Shown here: piece by piece, positions 63,324 to 64,000 of the stretch
How positions within the stretch are numbered: position 1 is the first letter of the stretch
How the letters are laid out: each line of letters opens with the position of its first letter
Translations under genes and position numbers: made by a program
The notes under the pieces: generated by a model
Told to the model about the DNA's origin: nothing
Database searches by the model: none
Seen by the model: the letters and a program-made list of their open reading frames with translations, nothing else
NCBI RefSeq assembly: GCF_009295635.1
Contig: NZ_WHIW01000015.1
Span: 1-64,000 of the forward strand
DNA: 64,000 nucleotides
Direction of reading: 5' to 3'
From: Alkalilimnicola sp. S0819
GTDB taxonomy: Bacteria; Pseudomonadota; Gammaproteobacteria; Nitrococcales; WHIW01

Positions 63324-64000
63324 TTGGACACAGCCACGGGCACGGGAAGCGTGATGAGCTTCCAGCAACTCATACTGGCCCTGCAGGCGTACTGGGCCGA
63401 GCAGGGCTGCGTGATCCTGCAACCGCTGGACATGGAAGTGGGGGCGGGCACTTTCCACCCGGCCACCTTCCTGCGCGCCATCGGCCCGGAGCCCTGGAGC
63501 GCGGCCTATGTGCAGCCCTCCCGCCGCCCCACCGACGGGCGTTACGGCGAGAACCCCAACCGCGGTCAGCATTACTACCAGTTCCAGGTGGTGCTCAAGC
63601 CCTCGCCGCTGAATATCCAGGAGCTGTACCTGGATTCCCTGCGCCGGCTGGGCTTCGACCCGCTGGTGCATGACATCCGCTTCGTGGAAGACAACTGGGA
63701 ATCCCCCACCCTGGGTGCCTGGGGCCTGGGCTGGGAGGTGTGGCTGAACGGCATGGAAGTCACCCAGTTCACCTATTTTCAGCAGGTCGGGGGGCTGGAT
63801 TGCCAGCCGGTGATGGGCGAGATCACCTATGGCCTGGAGCGCCTGGCCATGTATCTGCAGGGCAAGGAGAGCATCTTCGACCTGATCTGGACCGAGGGCC
63901 CCGAGGGCGTGGTCACCTACGGCGATGTGTTCAAGCAGAACGAAGTGGAGATGTCGGCCTACAACTTCGAGCACGCCGACACCGAGGCCCTGTTCGGCTG
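63324..64000 (+). CDS. glyQ: Glycine--tRNA ligase alpha subunit (5' part, truncated by window)
   Basis: This encodes the first ~225 residues of GlyQ, the alpha subunit of the heterotetrameric glycyl-tRNA synthetase. It has [60 protein letters not shown] and [20 protein letters not shown], nearly identical to E. coli. I place the start at the TTG at 63324, with AGGGGG seven bases upstream, which gives an N-terminus of normal length. The ATG at 63354 is the alternative. The frame is open to the window edge; the beta subunit gene (glyS) is expected next. A TATACT box lies at 63266-63271. Confidence 0.93.
   Translation, partial: MDTATGTGSVMSFQQLILALQAYWAEQGCVILQPLDMEVGAGTFHPATFLRAIGPEPWSAAYVQPSRRPTDGRYGENPNRGQHYYQFQVVLKPSPLNIQELYLDSLRRLGFDPLVHDIRFVEDNWESPTLGAWGLGWEVWLNGMEVTQFTYFQQVGGLDCQPVMGEITYGLERLAMYLQGKESIFDLIWTEGPEGVVTYGDVFKQNEVEMSAYNFEHADTEALFG

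Overview
The window is chromosomal DNA from a high-GC (roughly 65-68 %) gammaproteobacterium. Several gene orders are those of Pseudomonas and related gammaproteobacteria: argH divergent from algZ-algR, hemC-hemD-hemX-hemY, lptM-lysA-dapF-DUF484-xerC, hslV-hslU-DUF971-ubiE-ubiJ-ubiB, envC-ctpA-yibQ, secB-gpsA and ntrB-ntrC near glnA. The large NAD-dependent glutamate dehydrogenase and the many short TAGGAGCGGCTC-type intergenic repeats fit a member of Chromatiales/Ectothiorhodospiraceae or a relative, but this placement is inferred from layout and composition, not proven. No rRNA, tRNA or CRISPR array was seen.

Layout. 0.3-2.1 kb: an alpha/beta hydrolase with a histone-H1-like, AT-hook-bearing tail, behind an unrecognised gene. 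2.1-12.6 kb: NAD-glutamate dehydrogenase, an esterase, malic enzyme, ferrochelatase, a quinone oxidoreductase and a YqaA-type membrane protein. 12.6-16.9 kb (minus strand): hemC-hemD-hemX-hemY. 17-24 kb: small accessory and housekeeping genes, a sodium:solute symporter divergent from a MASE1-like histidine kinase/FixJ-type regulator pair, a DUF2214 membrane protein, a macro-domain protein and a zinc-ribbon protein. 24.2-31.6 kb: a complete type I restriction-modification locus, hsdM-hsdS-(rhuM-fic)-hsdR. 31.6-33.3 kb (minus strand): a compact cluster of a small membrane protein, a minimal FtsZ/tubulin-like GTPase and a GIY-YIG nuclease-like protein. 33.4-36.7 kb: algR-algZ and argH. 36.7-40.6 kb: an esterase, a peptidoglycan-binding-domain protein, a GH15 glycosidase and lptM. 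40.6-45.7 kb: lysA, dapF, an inserted lower-GC gene pair, DUF484 and xerC. 46.4-51.8 kb: hslVU and ubiEJB. 52-57.8 kb: envC-ctpA-yibQ facing away from rhodanese-secB-gpsA. 57.4-62.8 kb: ntrB-ntrC-trmL, a DUF4124 protein and glnA with a sigma-54/NtrC control region. The window ends in a TusA-like gene and the 5' part of glyQ.

The most interesting region is 16.9-33.4 kb. In Pseudomonas algR is followed directly by hemC; here about 16.5 kb separate them and carry the restriction system, a Fic protein and the FtsZ-like/GIY-YIG cluster. That stretch looks like a variable defence-type region inserted into otherwise conserved synteny. The FtsZ-like protein contains the GTP-binding half of the tubulin fold but ends just before the catalytic T7 loop, and its stop codon overlaps the nuclease start. 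I see no described system matching this three-gene arrangement, so it is the best candidate here for an undescribed module.

Other points: two sulfurtransferase-fold proteins lack their catalytic cysteine (a rhodanese and a TusA homologue); a dispersed repeat family supplies the stop codons of at least four genes; and nitrogen control is legible, with a -24/-12 promoter and NtrC-type palindromes before glnA and ntrB.
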